Assembly (NCBI GenBank): GCA_009786925.1
Contig: WRGY01000127.1
Location: 1 to 64,000 of the forward strand
DNA from: Defluviitaleaceae bacterium
GTDB lineage: Bacteria > Bacillota > Clostridia > Lachnospirales > WQUN01
Length of the DNA: 64,000 nt
Reading direction: 5' to 3'
Of this stretch, positions 35,296 to 44,272 are shown in pieces; within the stretch, counting starts at the first letter, position 1, and each line of letters opens with the position of its first letter. The translations under genes and the position numbers were made by a program. The notes under the pieces are model-generated. The model saw only the letters and a list, made by a program, of their open reading frames with translations. It searched no databases and was not told the origin of the DNA.

Positions 35296-36255
35296 ATGCG
35301 TGTTTTAATTACAGGTGCAGCAGGGCTTACAGGTGCGCATCTCGTGAGAGAGTGCTTAAACTCAGGAGATACAGTGGTCGGTATTGATAATTTTTTCCGA
35401 GGAAAATATGAAAACATTAAAGACGTAATTGGCCATGACAGATTCGAATTTTTTGAATGTGATTTTATTGATTATATCAAAGACCCTTGCTCCGATACTG
35501 CATTCGACGGTATATACCACTTAGCGGCAATAGTACCGACAAAATATTTTTATGAAGAGCCTGAGCTAACATATGAGGTTAACTGTCGTGGAACCCATGA
35601 TATATTTAAGTGGGCTGTCAAACATGGTATTAAACGTTTTGTAAATGCATCTTCTTCCGAGATATATGGCCATGCTCCCGATTTCCCCACAAAAGAGACA
35701 ACCCGCTCTGTGTACGACTCTGTCGAAGACTCTACTCGTTGGTCATATGCACATGGCAAAATTTTGACAGAATATTTGCTAAACCATTACAGTAGCCAAA
35801 TTGATGTATGTCATTTGCGTTACGCTAATGTGTACGGCCCTTATGACGATGATGACCATCACGTTATCCCTTATATGATAAATTGCATAGCAAATAGTAT
35901 CCCCATTAATTTGTCCAAAAATTATAAAGAAGCCCGCCGCTCATTTTTGTACATGAGTGATTGCGCCATCGCTACACGACTTGCAATGACGCATATGAGA
36001 ACAGGCACAAGCTACAATATCGGAAACCCGGAAGAAACAACTATAGAAAATCTATGGAACATTTGCTTAAAGGCCATGCAGGATTTGGGGATTTATTACA
36101 ATCAACCGCTTACCTGCAATATGGAGCGTGCAGGCGACCCGACTCGCCGTGTCTTAGACATAAATCGTGCCCGTGACCATCTGGGTTACATTCCGGTCGT
36201 TATGCTCGAAGAGGGCATAGCAAAAACAGCAAAATGGATAGTAGGGCGTGCATAA
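35296..36255 (+). CDS. NAD-dependent epimerase/dehydratase (extended SDR)
   Basis: 319 residues. The Rossmann motif GAAGLTGAHL, acidic GIDNFFRGK, and catalytic SYAHGK (Y-x-x-x-K) with NASSSEIYG upstream mark an extended SDR acting on a nucleotide sugar, for instance a 4-epimerase or 4,6-dehydratase. It sits between phosphonate genes and a nucleotidyltransferase whose ATG follows its stop directly. Confidence 0.88.
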   Translation: MRVLITGAAGLTGAHLVRECLNSGDTVVGIDNFFRGKYENIKDVIGHDRFEFFECDFIDYIKDPCSDTAFDGIYHLAAIVPTKYFYEEPELTYEVNCRGTHDIFKWAVKHGIKRFVNASSSEIYGHAPDFPTKETTRSVYDSVEDSTRWSYAHGKILTEYLLNHYSSQIDVCHLRYANVYGPYDDDDHHVIPYMINCIANSIPINLSKNYKEARRSFLYMSDCAIATRLAMTHMRTGTSYNIGNPEETTIENLWNICLKAMQDLGIYYNQPLTCNMERAGDPTRRVLDINRARDHLGYIPVVMLEEGIAKTAKWIVGRA

Positions 36256-37032
36256 ATGGGAAAGGCGGCAGTAATATTATGTGCCGGTGTAGGAAGCAGA
36301 ATGGGACTGCCTCCTGACATAAACAAATGTGCCGCTGCTTTTGGCGGATACAGTGCGGTTGGCCATACATTGTCATCCCTTTTATATGCAGGTGTCAGCA
36401 ATTTTTATATAGTGGTAGGCCATGCAGAGGACTCTGTCCGAAATGCGTTATCAAATTATATCGGAAAGATTGACATAAAGTTTTGCATTAACAGTAGCTA
36501 TGATTTTCATGGTTGCAATTATTCGCTTGCATGTGGAGTAATGGCGGTGGATGACAACTGCACAGGACTGATAGTAGCCGAAGGGGACTCTCTATTACAC
36601 CCTGACTCATTCAAACAACTTGCCGAAGTAAAACAAAATGCGGCTTCACTAATACGCTCACCCGAGTATATTAATCCAAAACGTAGCGTTGTTGCCGCAG
36701 GTAAAAATAAAATCATAGAAAAATACCTGTATGACCAAAGCCATACAGGCATACTGCCTGCCCTTGACGACGAGGAGAGTATACTGGGTGAAAGTATGCA
36801 ATTATGGTATTTTTCTGGAGAGCCATTAAAAAAACTAATTCGCAACTTGAATGAATATAAAAATCTCGCCAATAACAGCGAGATGCCAATGACAGAGTCC
36901 GGGGTTTACACAATTAACAATATTGAATTTCCGATTACTCCGGTGATGTCAAAACACCCTGATGACTGGTTAAACCTTAATACAAAAAAAGACATGGAAA
37001 GCGCGAGTGAGTTAAGATGGCTACAAAAATAA
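36256..37032 (+). CDS. MobA/GlmU-type nucleotidyltransferase
   Basis: 258 residues. The N-terminal loop AVILCAGVGSRMG is the intact G-x-G-x-R nucleotide-binding motif, unlike the degenerate one in the PEP mutase fusion. VAEGDSLLHPDSF carries the metal-binding Asp. LicC, PntC and sugar-1-phosphate nucleotidylyltransferases share this fold. In this position it is the best candidate for activating the phosphonate (or choline-like group) as a CMP derivative for LicD. It overlaps the next gene by 16 bases. Confidence 0.82.
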   Translation: MGKAAVILCAGVGSRMGLPPDINKCAAAFGGYSAVGHTLSSLLYAGVSNFYIVVGHAEDSVRNALSNYIGKIDIKFCINSSYDFHGCNYSLACGVMAVDDNCTGLIVAEGDSLLHPDSFKQLAEVKQNAASLIRSPEYINPKRSVVAAGKNKIIEKYLYDQSHTGILPALDDEESILGESMQLWYFSGEPLKKLIRNLNEYKNLANNSEMPMTESGVYTINNIEFPITPVMSKHPDDWLNLNTKKDMESASELRWLQK

Positions 37033-38123
37033 TGATTATAGGCTTTGGGAGTACGGGCAAATATGTGCTGGACATGGCAACTAAAATGAATGTTTTTAAG
37101 GACTGCACATTCATCGTAGTTTCCAGGACATCCGAAGAAGAGGTCGAAAAAAGAATTAATATAACTCGTATATCTTCCGGCATTTTTGACTATTTTCCAC
37201 GCATCAGCTATCATGAATGTGATATTAACAACTTGGTACAAATGAGTGAATTACTTTCTAACGAGGCACCCGACATAATTGCTTATACAGGCAGATACAT
37301 GAAGGGTTTTAAATATGGTGAGTTTTCGTATCCAAATGAAATAGGCTATGGTGCCTGGACTCCGATGGCAGTTGTCTTGGTAGAAAAACTCATGAAAGCT
37401 GTAAAACAGTCAGGTATTTCTACTCGCGTAATAAACACGAGTTTTGGCGATGCAGTTTCTCCTGCTTTAGCTACAGTCGGACTTGCACCATATACCAGCG
37501 CAGGCAATCTCAATCATCTAATCCCACGAATAAAAATGGCATATGCAAATATAACAAACGAAAACTATGATGATATAGATGCAACCTTTGTAGGTGCTCA
37601 TTATGCTAACACATATATCTCTAAAGAGGGGATTCCAAAAGGCTCACCTTACCTCCTAAACATATCCGGCAAATTAAAAAAGACCGTATCTGACGACGAA
37701 ATATTTAAACATTGTGCGATACCTACCATATCCGGAGCAGAACGAAACTGGATGATAGCATCTGATGTGGTGATGCTTTTACGTTTGATGACAGATAAAA
37801 GCAGGGCAAAATTAAAAACACATGCACCCGGTCCGTTTGGTCTACCGGGGGGCTATCCGCTTTTATTCGAAAACGGAGAAATGCATGTTGATGAAATCCA
37901 TTTTTCTATAGATGATATGAAAAAGGTAAATCACGGCAGTTTAGCTTGTGATGGTATAGAGGATATTAACGCAAACGGAATCGTATTTACTGATGATGTT
38001 ATATATAAAATGAAAAAGGTGTTTGGCGTAGATTATCCCAAATCCATATCTGTAAACGATTGTGAGATGTTTTCTGTTAAAATTGCCGATACATTAAAGG
38101 GCGCAGGGAGAGTCTCTAAGTGA
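37017..38123 (+). CDS. Rossmann-fold protein of unknown function in the phosphonate unit
   Basis: 368 residues. The first 40 residues are a dinucleotide-binding fold (KIMIIGFGSTGKYVLDMAT), resembling saccharopine-dehydrogenase-like or opine-dehydrogenase-like proteins. The remainder has a conserved-looking segment, PGPFGLPGGYPLLF, near residue 270. Residues 85-150 contain TGRYMKGF and NTSFGDAVSPAL. I do not recognise the exact family. It overlaps the nucleotidyltransferase (16 bases) and licD (4 bases), so a linked role is likely, such as reducing phosphonoacetaldehyde or modifying the phosphonate; that is inference. Confidence 0.6.
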   Translation: MATKIMIIGFGSTGKYVLDMATKMNVFKDCTFIVVSRTSEEEVEKRINITRISSGIFDYFPRISYHECDINNLVQMSELLSNEAPDIIAYTGRYMKGFKYGEFSYPNEIGYGAWTPMAVVLVEKLMKAVKQSGISTRVINTSFGDAVSPALATVGLAPYTSAGNLNHLIPRIKMAYANITNENYDDIDATFVGAHYANTYISKEGIPKGSPYLLNISGKLKKTVSDDEIFKHCAIPTISGAERNWMIASDVVMLLRLMTDKSRAKLKTHAPGPFGLPGGYPLLFENGEMHVDEIHFSIDDMKKVNHGSLACDGIEDINANGIVFTDDVIYKMKKVFGVDYPKSISVNDCEMFSVKIADTLKGAGRVSK

Positions 38124-39076
38124 AAAAGCAACCAAGAGAAATAGTCATCTCCGGCGAAGATTTGCGAAAACTGCAAATGATAGAACTGGATATACTAAAA
38201 GAAGTAGACAGAGTTTGTCGCAAGCACGATATTAATTATTTTTTGATATACGGCACATTGCTTGGTGCAGTGAGGCATAAGGGATTTATCCCCTGGGACG
38301 ACGACTTGGATATTGGTTTTTTGCGCAAAGACTACGAAAAATTTTGCAAAATATTCCAACATGAGGCAGATACATGTAAATACTTTATACAAACATGGAA
38401 AACCGATAAGCATTATTATTGGAACTATGGAAAAATAAGGAGACTGGATACAGAATATATACGCCTGGGTCAAGAACATATGAAATATGTGACAGGTATC
38501 TATATTGATATATTTCCATTTGATTATCTCCCACTTAGCAATAAAGCCAGCGATGATATAATCAAATATTATAATGATAACGTTAAACAAGGAAGCAGCA
38601 CAGACAACTTGCTCCAGAGGGACAAGTGCTTTATCTCACAAAAGCAAATGAAGCCTACTATCATGCAGTCGCGCATATGTAAGCTTTTTAGAAAAGGTGC
38701 ATGGTCTCATACCGGTAAATATCACGAAAAAAAATTTTGGTTGCGCATTCTGTATCATCTTATGTCATTAATACCGGGTAGGGTTTATGCTTCCATGCTG
38801 GAACACTGGTCTACTAAGTACAACAATGATACAAGATATGCAAAAAAACATTTGCACTCTTTTGGGTATGCCGACGCTCACCATGATGACCCCAGAGTCG
38901 ATTTTTCGTCAGATATTTTTGAGGAATATATAGATATTGAGTTTGAAGGTTTTTATTTTAAGACGATAAAAGAATGGCATAAATTTTTAACTATACACTA
39001 TGGCAATTATATGGAGCCACCACCTATAGAAAAAAGATGCGGTGTTGCACCCGCATCAAAAATCGATTTTGGATGA
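38120..39076 (+). CDS. LicD-family phosphotransferase, copy 1
   Basis: 318 residues from GTG 38120, overlapping the previous stop. LicD motifs: IELDILKEVDRVCRKHDI, YFLIYGTLLGAVRHKGFIPWDDDLDIG with the catalytic Asp residues, and a C-terminal IEFEGFYFKTIKEWHKFL-x-x-HYG segment. Family members move phosphocholine or similar groups from a CMP donor to surface sugars. With PEP mutase and two nucleotidyltransferases upstream and no choline uptake or kinase genes, the likely donor here is a CMP-phosphonate. Confidence 0.9.
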   Translation: MKKQPREIVISGEDLRKLQMIELDILKEVDRVCRKHDINYFLIYGTLLGAVRHKGFIPWDDDLDIGFLRKDYEKFCKIFQHEADTCKYFIQTWKTDKHYYWNYGKIRRLDTEYIRLGQEHMKYVTGIYIDIFPFDYLPLSNKASDDIIKYYNDNVKQGSSTDNLLQRDKCFISQKQMKPTIMQSRICKLFRKGAWSHTGKYHEKKFWLRILYHLMSLIPGRVYASMLEHWSTKYNNDTRYAKKHLHSFGYADAHHDDPRVDFSSDIFEEYIDIEFEGFYFKTIKEWHKFLTIHYGNYMEPPPIEKRCGVAPASKIDFG

Positions 39077-39116
39077 CATAAATTTATTACCATAATGCAC
39101 TGGAGGTAATCTTATA

Positions 39117-40166
39117 ATGCGTAACTTATCAGTCGTTCCTATTTCAAATGCAATGGATTCCGTGATTGATGGAAACTCTTCTATCGCAGACAGGATATTT
39201 CACTTGCCGTGTGGAGGGATAGAGCAAAAGGGAGTCGATTCACTAGATGGTCTGCTTTTTGTAGTTAATGAGACCAGTCAATTAATCGGCACTTTAACGG
39301 CATCTGATTTTCACCAGTTAGACAACGTGTTATCCGTAAACATGAAAGTAAAAAACATCATGAATAAAAATTTTAAGTTTGTGACATCTGAAAACAGCGA
39401 AAGCCAAGCTGTTTCTATTTTTGATGCCCATAGTGGAATACATGCAGTCCCGGTTGTTGATGAAGAGGGAAGGATGGTTTCTGTTATTTGCAAAGCCAGT
39501 GATTACAAATTTACTGTGCCTTTTTCAAATGCAGACATAGAATCTGTGTTTGCCGGATATAAACTGTTAAACACATGGCATCACAGGGGATATTTGCGCA
39601 ACTGGGGAGCCACATTGCCGGCCAGACGATTTGTGTTGGAAAGTATAATAAACAAGTGCGATGTTAATAGCAAAATACTGGATGTCGCTTGTGGCACAGG
39701 ACTTATGAGTTTTTACTTAGCGGCAGCAGGATTTACAAATCTTTATGGTTTTGATATTGACGAAAATTTAATAAACGCAGGAAAAAATTTATCAGATATA
39801 AAAGGATATAACGTTGATTTTCAGATAGATGACGCATTTTTACCATCATGTGATATTTCGTCATTTGATGTTGTTATCATGTTGGGGTGGGTTTTTGCTA
39901 ACTTCGATGGTAAGAACACACCAATTGATGAAGTTGCAAACAGCTTGTTTTCAACTTCGTACAAAATAAAGACAGGAGCTTATGTTTTTCTTGATTTATA
40001 CGATGATTTATCCAACTTTAACGTATACAAAGAAGCCGCACATTTTCCAACCGTTAAATACGAAGATTTAAAACCTGTTTTTGAGAAACATGGATTTAAA
40101 CTAGTGGACAAATGCTACGATTGTAGTACAGATGTTAAAGTTATATATCTTTTGAAAAAAACTTAA
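39117..40166 (+). CDS. CBS-domain pair fused to a SAM methyltransferase
   Basis: 349 residues, ATG 39117, behind CTGGAGG. Residues about 10-140 form two CBS repeats (VDSLDGLLFVVNETSQLIGTL; GIHAVPVVDEEGRMVSVIC). Residues about 180-345 are a class I methyltransferase: ILDVACGTGLMSFYLA (motif I), FDIDENLI, DVVIMLGWVFANF. CBS pairs bind adenosine-type ligands, including SAM, and usually regulate transporters or IMP dehydrogenase, or guide sugar nucleotidyltransferases in glycan loci. A fusion to a methyltransferase is unusual. The acceptor is presumably a sugar or phosphonate in this pathway. Confidence 0.75.
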   Translation: MRNLSVVPISNAMDSVIDGNSSIADRIFHLPCGGIEQKGVDSLDGLLFVVNETSQLIGTLTASDFHQLDNVLSVNMKVKNIMNKNFKFVTSENSESQAVSIFDAHSGIHAVPVVDEEGRMVSVICKASDYKFTVPFSNADIESVFAGYKLLNTWHHRGYLRNWGATLPARRFVLESIINKCDVNSKILDVACGTGLMSFYLAAAGFTNLYGFDIDENLINAGKNLSDIKGYNVDFQIDDAFLPSCDISSFDVVIMLGWVFANFDGKNTPIDEVANSLFSTSYKIKTGAYVFLDLYDDLSNFNVYKEAAHFPTVKYEDLKPVFEKHGFKLVDKCYDCSTDVKVIYLLKKT

Positions 40167-40194
40167 AATCTTTTATCTCACTGGAGGATGCAAA

Positions 40195-41364
40195 ATGGCA
40201 GATGTTAAAGCTCACAGCTTTTTGCCTCAAATCGCAGATGATGTTTCAAACATAATTTCAAATTTTCCTGAAAAAAAAATAATATGGTTTGGATATGATT
40301 ACACTCATTGGGTAGACGTTTTGCAAGCGGCACTTATAGAAAGAGGACAATGCCTCGACTACATCATTGATAACGATAAGGTAAAATGGGGTCGCTCATC
40401 TTGCAAGGGTACAATTGTGTCTCCACCAAAATATGTTTTAGATTTGCATAAAAACGATTCTGTTTTGATTGTTATGTCAAATCATAAGGAAGCGATAATT
40501 GAAGGTGTTAAAAAATATGGCTACCCACAGGAGCAAATAGTGGTCATGAAAACACCTTACGAATACACCGAAAAAGCCGAAGAAATATTTTATGACAGCA
40601 TTAAAAACCTTAAACAGATGAATTTAAGAGATTTTCAGCTATGTGGACTTGAAATATTAAAGGAACTAAAATACTTTTGTGATAAACACAAGCTAAAATA
40701 TTATTTATCCGGTGGCACATGCTATGGTGCAGCTCATTATAAGGGATTTATACCCTGGGATGACGATATTGATATTGATATGCCATATGATGATTTTATG
40801 TATTTAATCGAAAATTTTCCCAAGGGCGGAAGATACGAAATAATATTTTGGAAAACACATCCCGACTTTTATTATCCCTTTGCCCAAGTAGTCGACAATG
40901 CTACTATCACAGTCTATGGCAGCAACCCGATAAGCCTGTTGCAAGGTGCCTTTATTGACATTTTCCCTTTAACCGGAGCCCCTACATGTGCAGAGGAGTT
41001 TAAGTTTTTAAAGGAATACACATGCTACTTGGATTCCCAATGGAGATGGTACTACAACGCTAAAGGCGTACTAAACGAAACAATACCTGACATGAGACAA
41101 AACATATGGGATAAAAAATTTTTTATTAATTTTAATGATGCTAAAATGATTACTCAGCCGGTAGAAGGTGGGGGCGGTAATGAACTCTGGTGGATACCAA
41201 GCAGTGCATATGAATATGGCAATACTCTTGAATTTGAGGGCGAAAGGTTTTCTGCCATGATGGACTGGAACGCACTTGTACTTTCTCGATACCCTAACTG
41301 GAGACCATTGACAGAAAAGGAACAGTTGCTTTATGCACATCCGATAAAGGCATTTTGGAAATAA
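40195..41364 (+). CDS. Rossmann module plus LicD-family phosphotransferase, copy 2
   Basis: 389 residues, behind CTGGAGG. Residues about 25-120 form a Rossmann-like unit (KKIIWFGYDYTHW, IIDNDKVKWG, DSVLIVMSNHKEAI) shared with several proteins of this locus. Residues about 140-385 are LicD: YYLSGGTCYGAAHYKGFIPWDDDIDIDMPYDDF and the C-terminal LEFEGERFSAMMDWNALV. A second LicD suggests that two acceptor positions or two groups are transferred. Confidence 0.85.
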   Translation: MADVKAHSFLPQIADDVSNIISNFPEKKIIWFGYDYTHWVDVLQAALIERGQCLDYIIDNDKVKWGRSSCKGTIVSPPKYVLDLHKNDSVLIVMSNHKEAIIEGVKKYGYPQEQIVVMKTPYEYTEKAEEIFYDSIKNLKQMNLRDFQLCGLEILKELKYFCDKHKLKYYLSGGTCYGAAHYKGFIPWDDDIDIDMPYDDFMYLIENFPKGGRYEIIFWKTHPDFYYPFAQVVDNATITVYGSNPISLLQGAFIDIFPLTGAPTCAEEFKFLKEYTCYLDSQWRWYYNAKGVLNETIPDMRQNIWDKKFFINFNDAKMITQPVEGGGGNELWWIPSSAYEYGNTLEFEGERFSAMMDWNALVLSRYPNWRPLTEKEQLLYAHPIKAFWK

Positions 41365-41385
41365 TTAATTAGGGGTTTGATAAAT

Positions 41386-42948
41386 ATGGCCAAGCTTAAT
41401 CACTGTAGCTTTGACGATTTCGTTAGCAGGCTTAACACTAAAAAACTCGCCTGTTTTGGCGCAGGTGTAAATCTGGGCGAGTTTATTAGCCAATATCAAG
41501 ATTATGGAATCAAGGATAAAATCAACTGTATAATTGACAATTACAAAGGACGTTCAGACAACGAACTATATGACAAATCTATACCGATTATTTCTCTCAA
41601 AAAATTTATAAATAAACATAAAAACGAATATGTAATTGTAATAACAAGCTACCAATACGTTGATGATATTTTTGACCAGATTAATGGGTATAAAAGTCTC
41701 AATGATATTGATTGCTATTTTTACAAACTGTTTGAGCTGGATTCCGACATTGATATAAATAATAAAGACATCACGGATGTGATAAACCAAAATACAAATG
41801 CATCAATGTCTGGCAATAAAAGTGTCATTAAAATGGCTTACATTGCTAATTTCAAAAAAATGGATATATATTATTCAGGTGTTATAAAAAAGATTGACAA
41901 CCAAATTTCTGCATTTAGCAAGTCGAGCATAAATGTCCTAAAATGTAGCGCGAAAAAACATCCATTGAACTCCTTGAACAGGAAAATCGGGTTTTTACCT
42001 TTTTGCTCTCAATGGAATTATACACAACTAATAGATAACTATGGCAACTACGACACATACTACATCAGATTTTTCTTTAACATTGACCGGCCATTTATTG
42101 CTTTTTGTAAAGAACTAAAAAAAATCAACCCTGCGGTAAAAATTATTTTGGAAATACCAACATACCCCTACGATGGAGAAAACGCTTTCAAGACTGTGAG
42201 CGATGCCTTAAAAGATAAAATTAATAGAAAAAGGCTATATAAATATGTAGACCGACTTGTAGTATTTACCGACCAAAAGGATATTTGGGGCATAAAAACT
42301 ATCAATATTATCAATGGTGTAGATGTAGAAGGAACAAGAAAAAGGGTTGTGCATTTTGATAATGCTAAAATTTCAATAATTGCTGTTGCTAATTTTGAAT
42401 TTTGGCATGGATATGATAGATTTATATGTGGATTGGGAGAATATTATAAACATGGTGGAAAAAGAAATATAATACTTCATCTGGTCGGCCCCGGAACACC
42501 AAATGTTAAAAAACTATATGACGATATTATCGACCGATATAACCTAAAAAATCATGTCATCATGCACGGAAAAAAAACCCACAACGACCTAGATGATGTG
42601 TATGACAAATGTAGTATTGCATTGGGGTCTTTAGGATTGCATAGGGTTGATAAGGATTTGAATACCAGCACTTTAAAAACAGGTGAATATACTGCAAAAG
42701 GACTGCCGGTGATGTCCTCCGGAAGAGTAGATATGTACGATAGAGATTATCCGTACTTTTTAAAATTAGTGGCAGATGAAACTCCGATTGATATAAATCA
42801 GGTGATAACTTTTTATGACAAAATTTATCACAGTGATGAGACTTATACCATAATAAACGACGAAATAAGGCAACTTGCAATGAAAACATGCGACATTTCT
42901 ATCACGATGGAGCCTGTTATCGACTATATTAAAGGGGAGCGAGCTTAG
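41386..42948 (+). CDS. Rossmann module plus GT4-type glycosyltransferase
   Basis: 520 residues from ATG 41386, with AGGGG upstream; an in-frame TTG 9 bases earlier is less likely. Residues about 15-115 are the Rossmann-like unit (KLACFGAGVNLGEFI, INCIIDNYKG). Residues about 145-515 are a GT-B glycosyltransferase: IIAVANFEFWHGYDRFICGL starts the C-terminal half, LHLVGPGTP follows, and KTGEYTAKGLPVMSS holds the nucleotide-binding Glu. Its stop adjoins the start of the next gene. Confidence 0.8.
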   Translation: MAKLNHCSFDDFVSRLNTKKLACFGAGVNLGEFISQYQDYGIKDKINCIIDNYKGRSDNELYDKSIPIISLKKFINKHKNEYVIVITSYQYVDDIFDQINGYKSLNDIDCYFYKLFELDSDIDINNKDITDVINQNTNASMSGNKSVIKMAYIANFKKMDIYYSGVIKKIDNQISAFSKSSINVLKCSAKKHPLNSLNRKIGFLPFCSQWNYTQLIDNYGNYDTYYIRFFFNIDRPFIAFCKELKKINPAVKIILEIPTYPYDGENAFKTVSDALKDKINRKRLYKYVDRLVVFTDQKDIWGIKTINIINGVDVEGTRKRVVHFDNAKISIIAVANFEFWHGYDRFICGLGEYYKHGGKRNIILHLVGPGTPNVKKLYDDIIDRYNLKNHVIMHGKKTHNDLDDVYDKCSIALGSLGLHRVDKDLNTSTLKTGEYTAKGLPVMSSGRVDMYDRDYPYFLKLVADETPIDINQVITFYDKIYHSDETYTIINDEIRQLAMKTCDISITMEPVIDYIKGERA

Positions 42949-44220
42949 ATGCGTTATTATATTTTCGGCGCAGGCTTGTTTGGTATAAATTGCTATCACT
43001 TACTTAAACAAGACTATGATATTATTGCTTTTATTGATAACGATAAACACAAAATCGGGACAAGCATCATAGACAATAAAAGAGTTATTTCTGTTGACGA
43101 GCTGGCTCATTTAAAAGAAGAATATTTTGTTTTTATAACCGGAACATACGCACACGAAATGAGCAACCAATTAGAAGAAATGGGGATTACAAATTATTCG
43201 TTCTATCCATGCTATGAGTATATGCACGGTTATGAAAATAAGGAATTAGGACAAAGGCTGGACAAAGGCTGTAGAGTATTATTTAAAAAGATAAAATCAT
43301 TAAATCCCGATACCCTAAACATCTCTGACTATAATAAAAAATATCTGCGTAGCAAGGGCTGGGCGCAAATTTTTGTATATGCCCGCATACTTTATACCGT
43401 ACTAATGGAAAACCCAAACCCCGACACGATTTTGGATTATGGAGGAGGTACAGGGCTACTTTCTTTACTGGCATTGGAGCTTGGTATTCCGAACGTGTAT
43501 TACAATGATATTTATGAAGTATCTGTGGACGATGCACGCGAAATTGCGACTGCTTGCGGCTATACCAGAGCGGGATATGTCGCGGGTGATATTGATAAGG
43601 TAATTGATTATTGCAGTAAACATAAAACAACTTTTGATGTTGTTGCATCTTATGATGTCCTAGAGCATATCTACGATTTGCGTACATTTTTTAATGACTT
43701 AAAAAAGACGCTGTCCCGCGATTTTGTTGTGTGCATGAAGACAGGAGCAAATACTTACAACAAAGAAATATATGATAATCTTGCTATTGGCCATTTGAAA
43801 ATAGACAGCCTTAGCCGAAATCATGAGTATGGGCATAAGGAAAGAGATAGCCTTAACGCCTTCTTTGATATACGTTTACACATAATACATTGCCATATCA
43901 ATGAGAATAATCTTTCAATTAACGAGATTGAGGCCATTGGCCTTGCATATACCACCAGGGGGTATATAAAAGAGGATATTTGCAATTGCGTAGAACTGTA
44001 TGCAAAAACAGGTAAAGTCGACCCCCGTGATTTTATTGGAGCGTTCGAGTTTAACACATGTGACCCACTGACAGGCAACTGGCAAGAGCATATTATTGAT
44101 TACGAAAAATTGACAAAAACATGTGAATCTTTAGGCTACAACACCAAGATATTGTTTGATGTAGATAAGAGTACCTCCATGACATTGCAACTTGTGTTAG
44201 CAAATAAGATGATTTTTTAA
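42949..44220 (+). CDS. Rossmann module plus SAM methyltransferase
   Basis: 423 residues. Residues 1-90 are the Rossmann-like unit (YYIFGAGLFGINCYHLL, IIAFIDNDKHKIG, EEYFVFITGTYAHEM). Residues about 140-330 are a class I methyltransferase with DTILDYGGGTGLLSLLALE (motif I) and VVASYDVLEHIYDLRTFF. The last 90 residues are not recognised. ATG 42949 directly follows the preceding stop. The acceptor is unknown. Confidence 0.78.
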   Translation: MRYYIFGAGLFGINCYHLLKQDYDIIAFIDNDKHKIGTSIIDNKRVISVDELAHLKEEYFVFITGTYAHEMSNQLEEMGITNYSFYPCYEYMHGYENKELGQRLDKGCRVLFKKIKSLNPDTLNISDYNKKYLRSKGWAQIFVYARILYTVLMENPNPDTILDYGGGTGLLSLLALELGIPNVYYNDIYEVSVDDAREIATACGYTRAGYVAGDIDKVIDYCSKHKTTFDVVASYDVLEHIYDLRTFFNDLKKTLSRDFVVCMKTGANTYNKEIYDNLAIGHLKIDSLSRNHEYGHKERDSLNAFFDIRLHIIHCHINENNLSINEIEAIGLAYTTRGYIKEDICNCVELYAKTGKVDPRDFIGAFEFNTCDPLTGNWQEHIIDYEKLTKTCESLGYNTKILFDVDKSTSMTLQLVLANKMIF

Positions 44221-44272
44221 ATGCTGAATTATCTATACATGAATTTATTTTGGGTTATAGGGGGACATTGAT

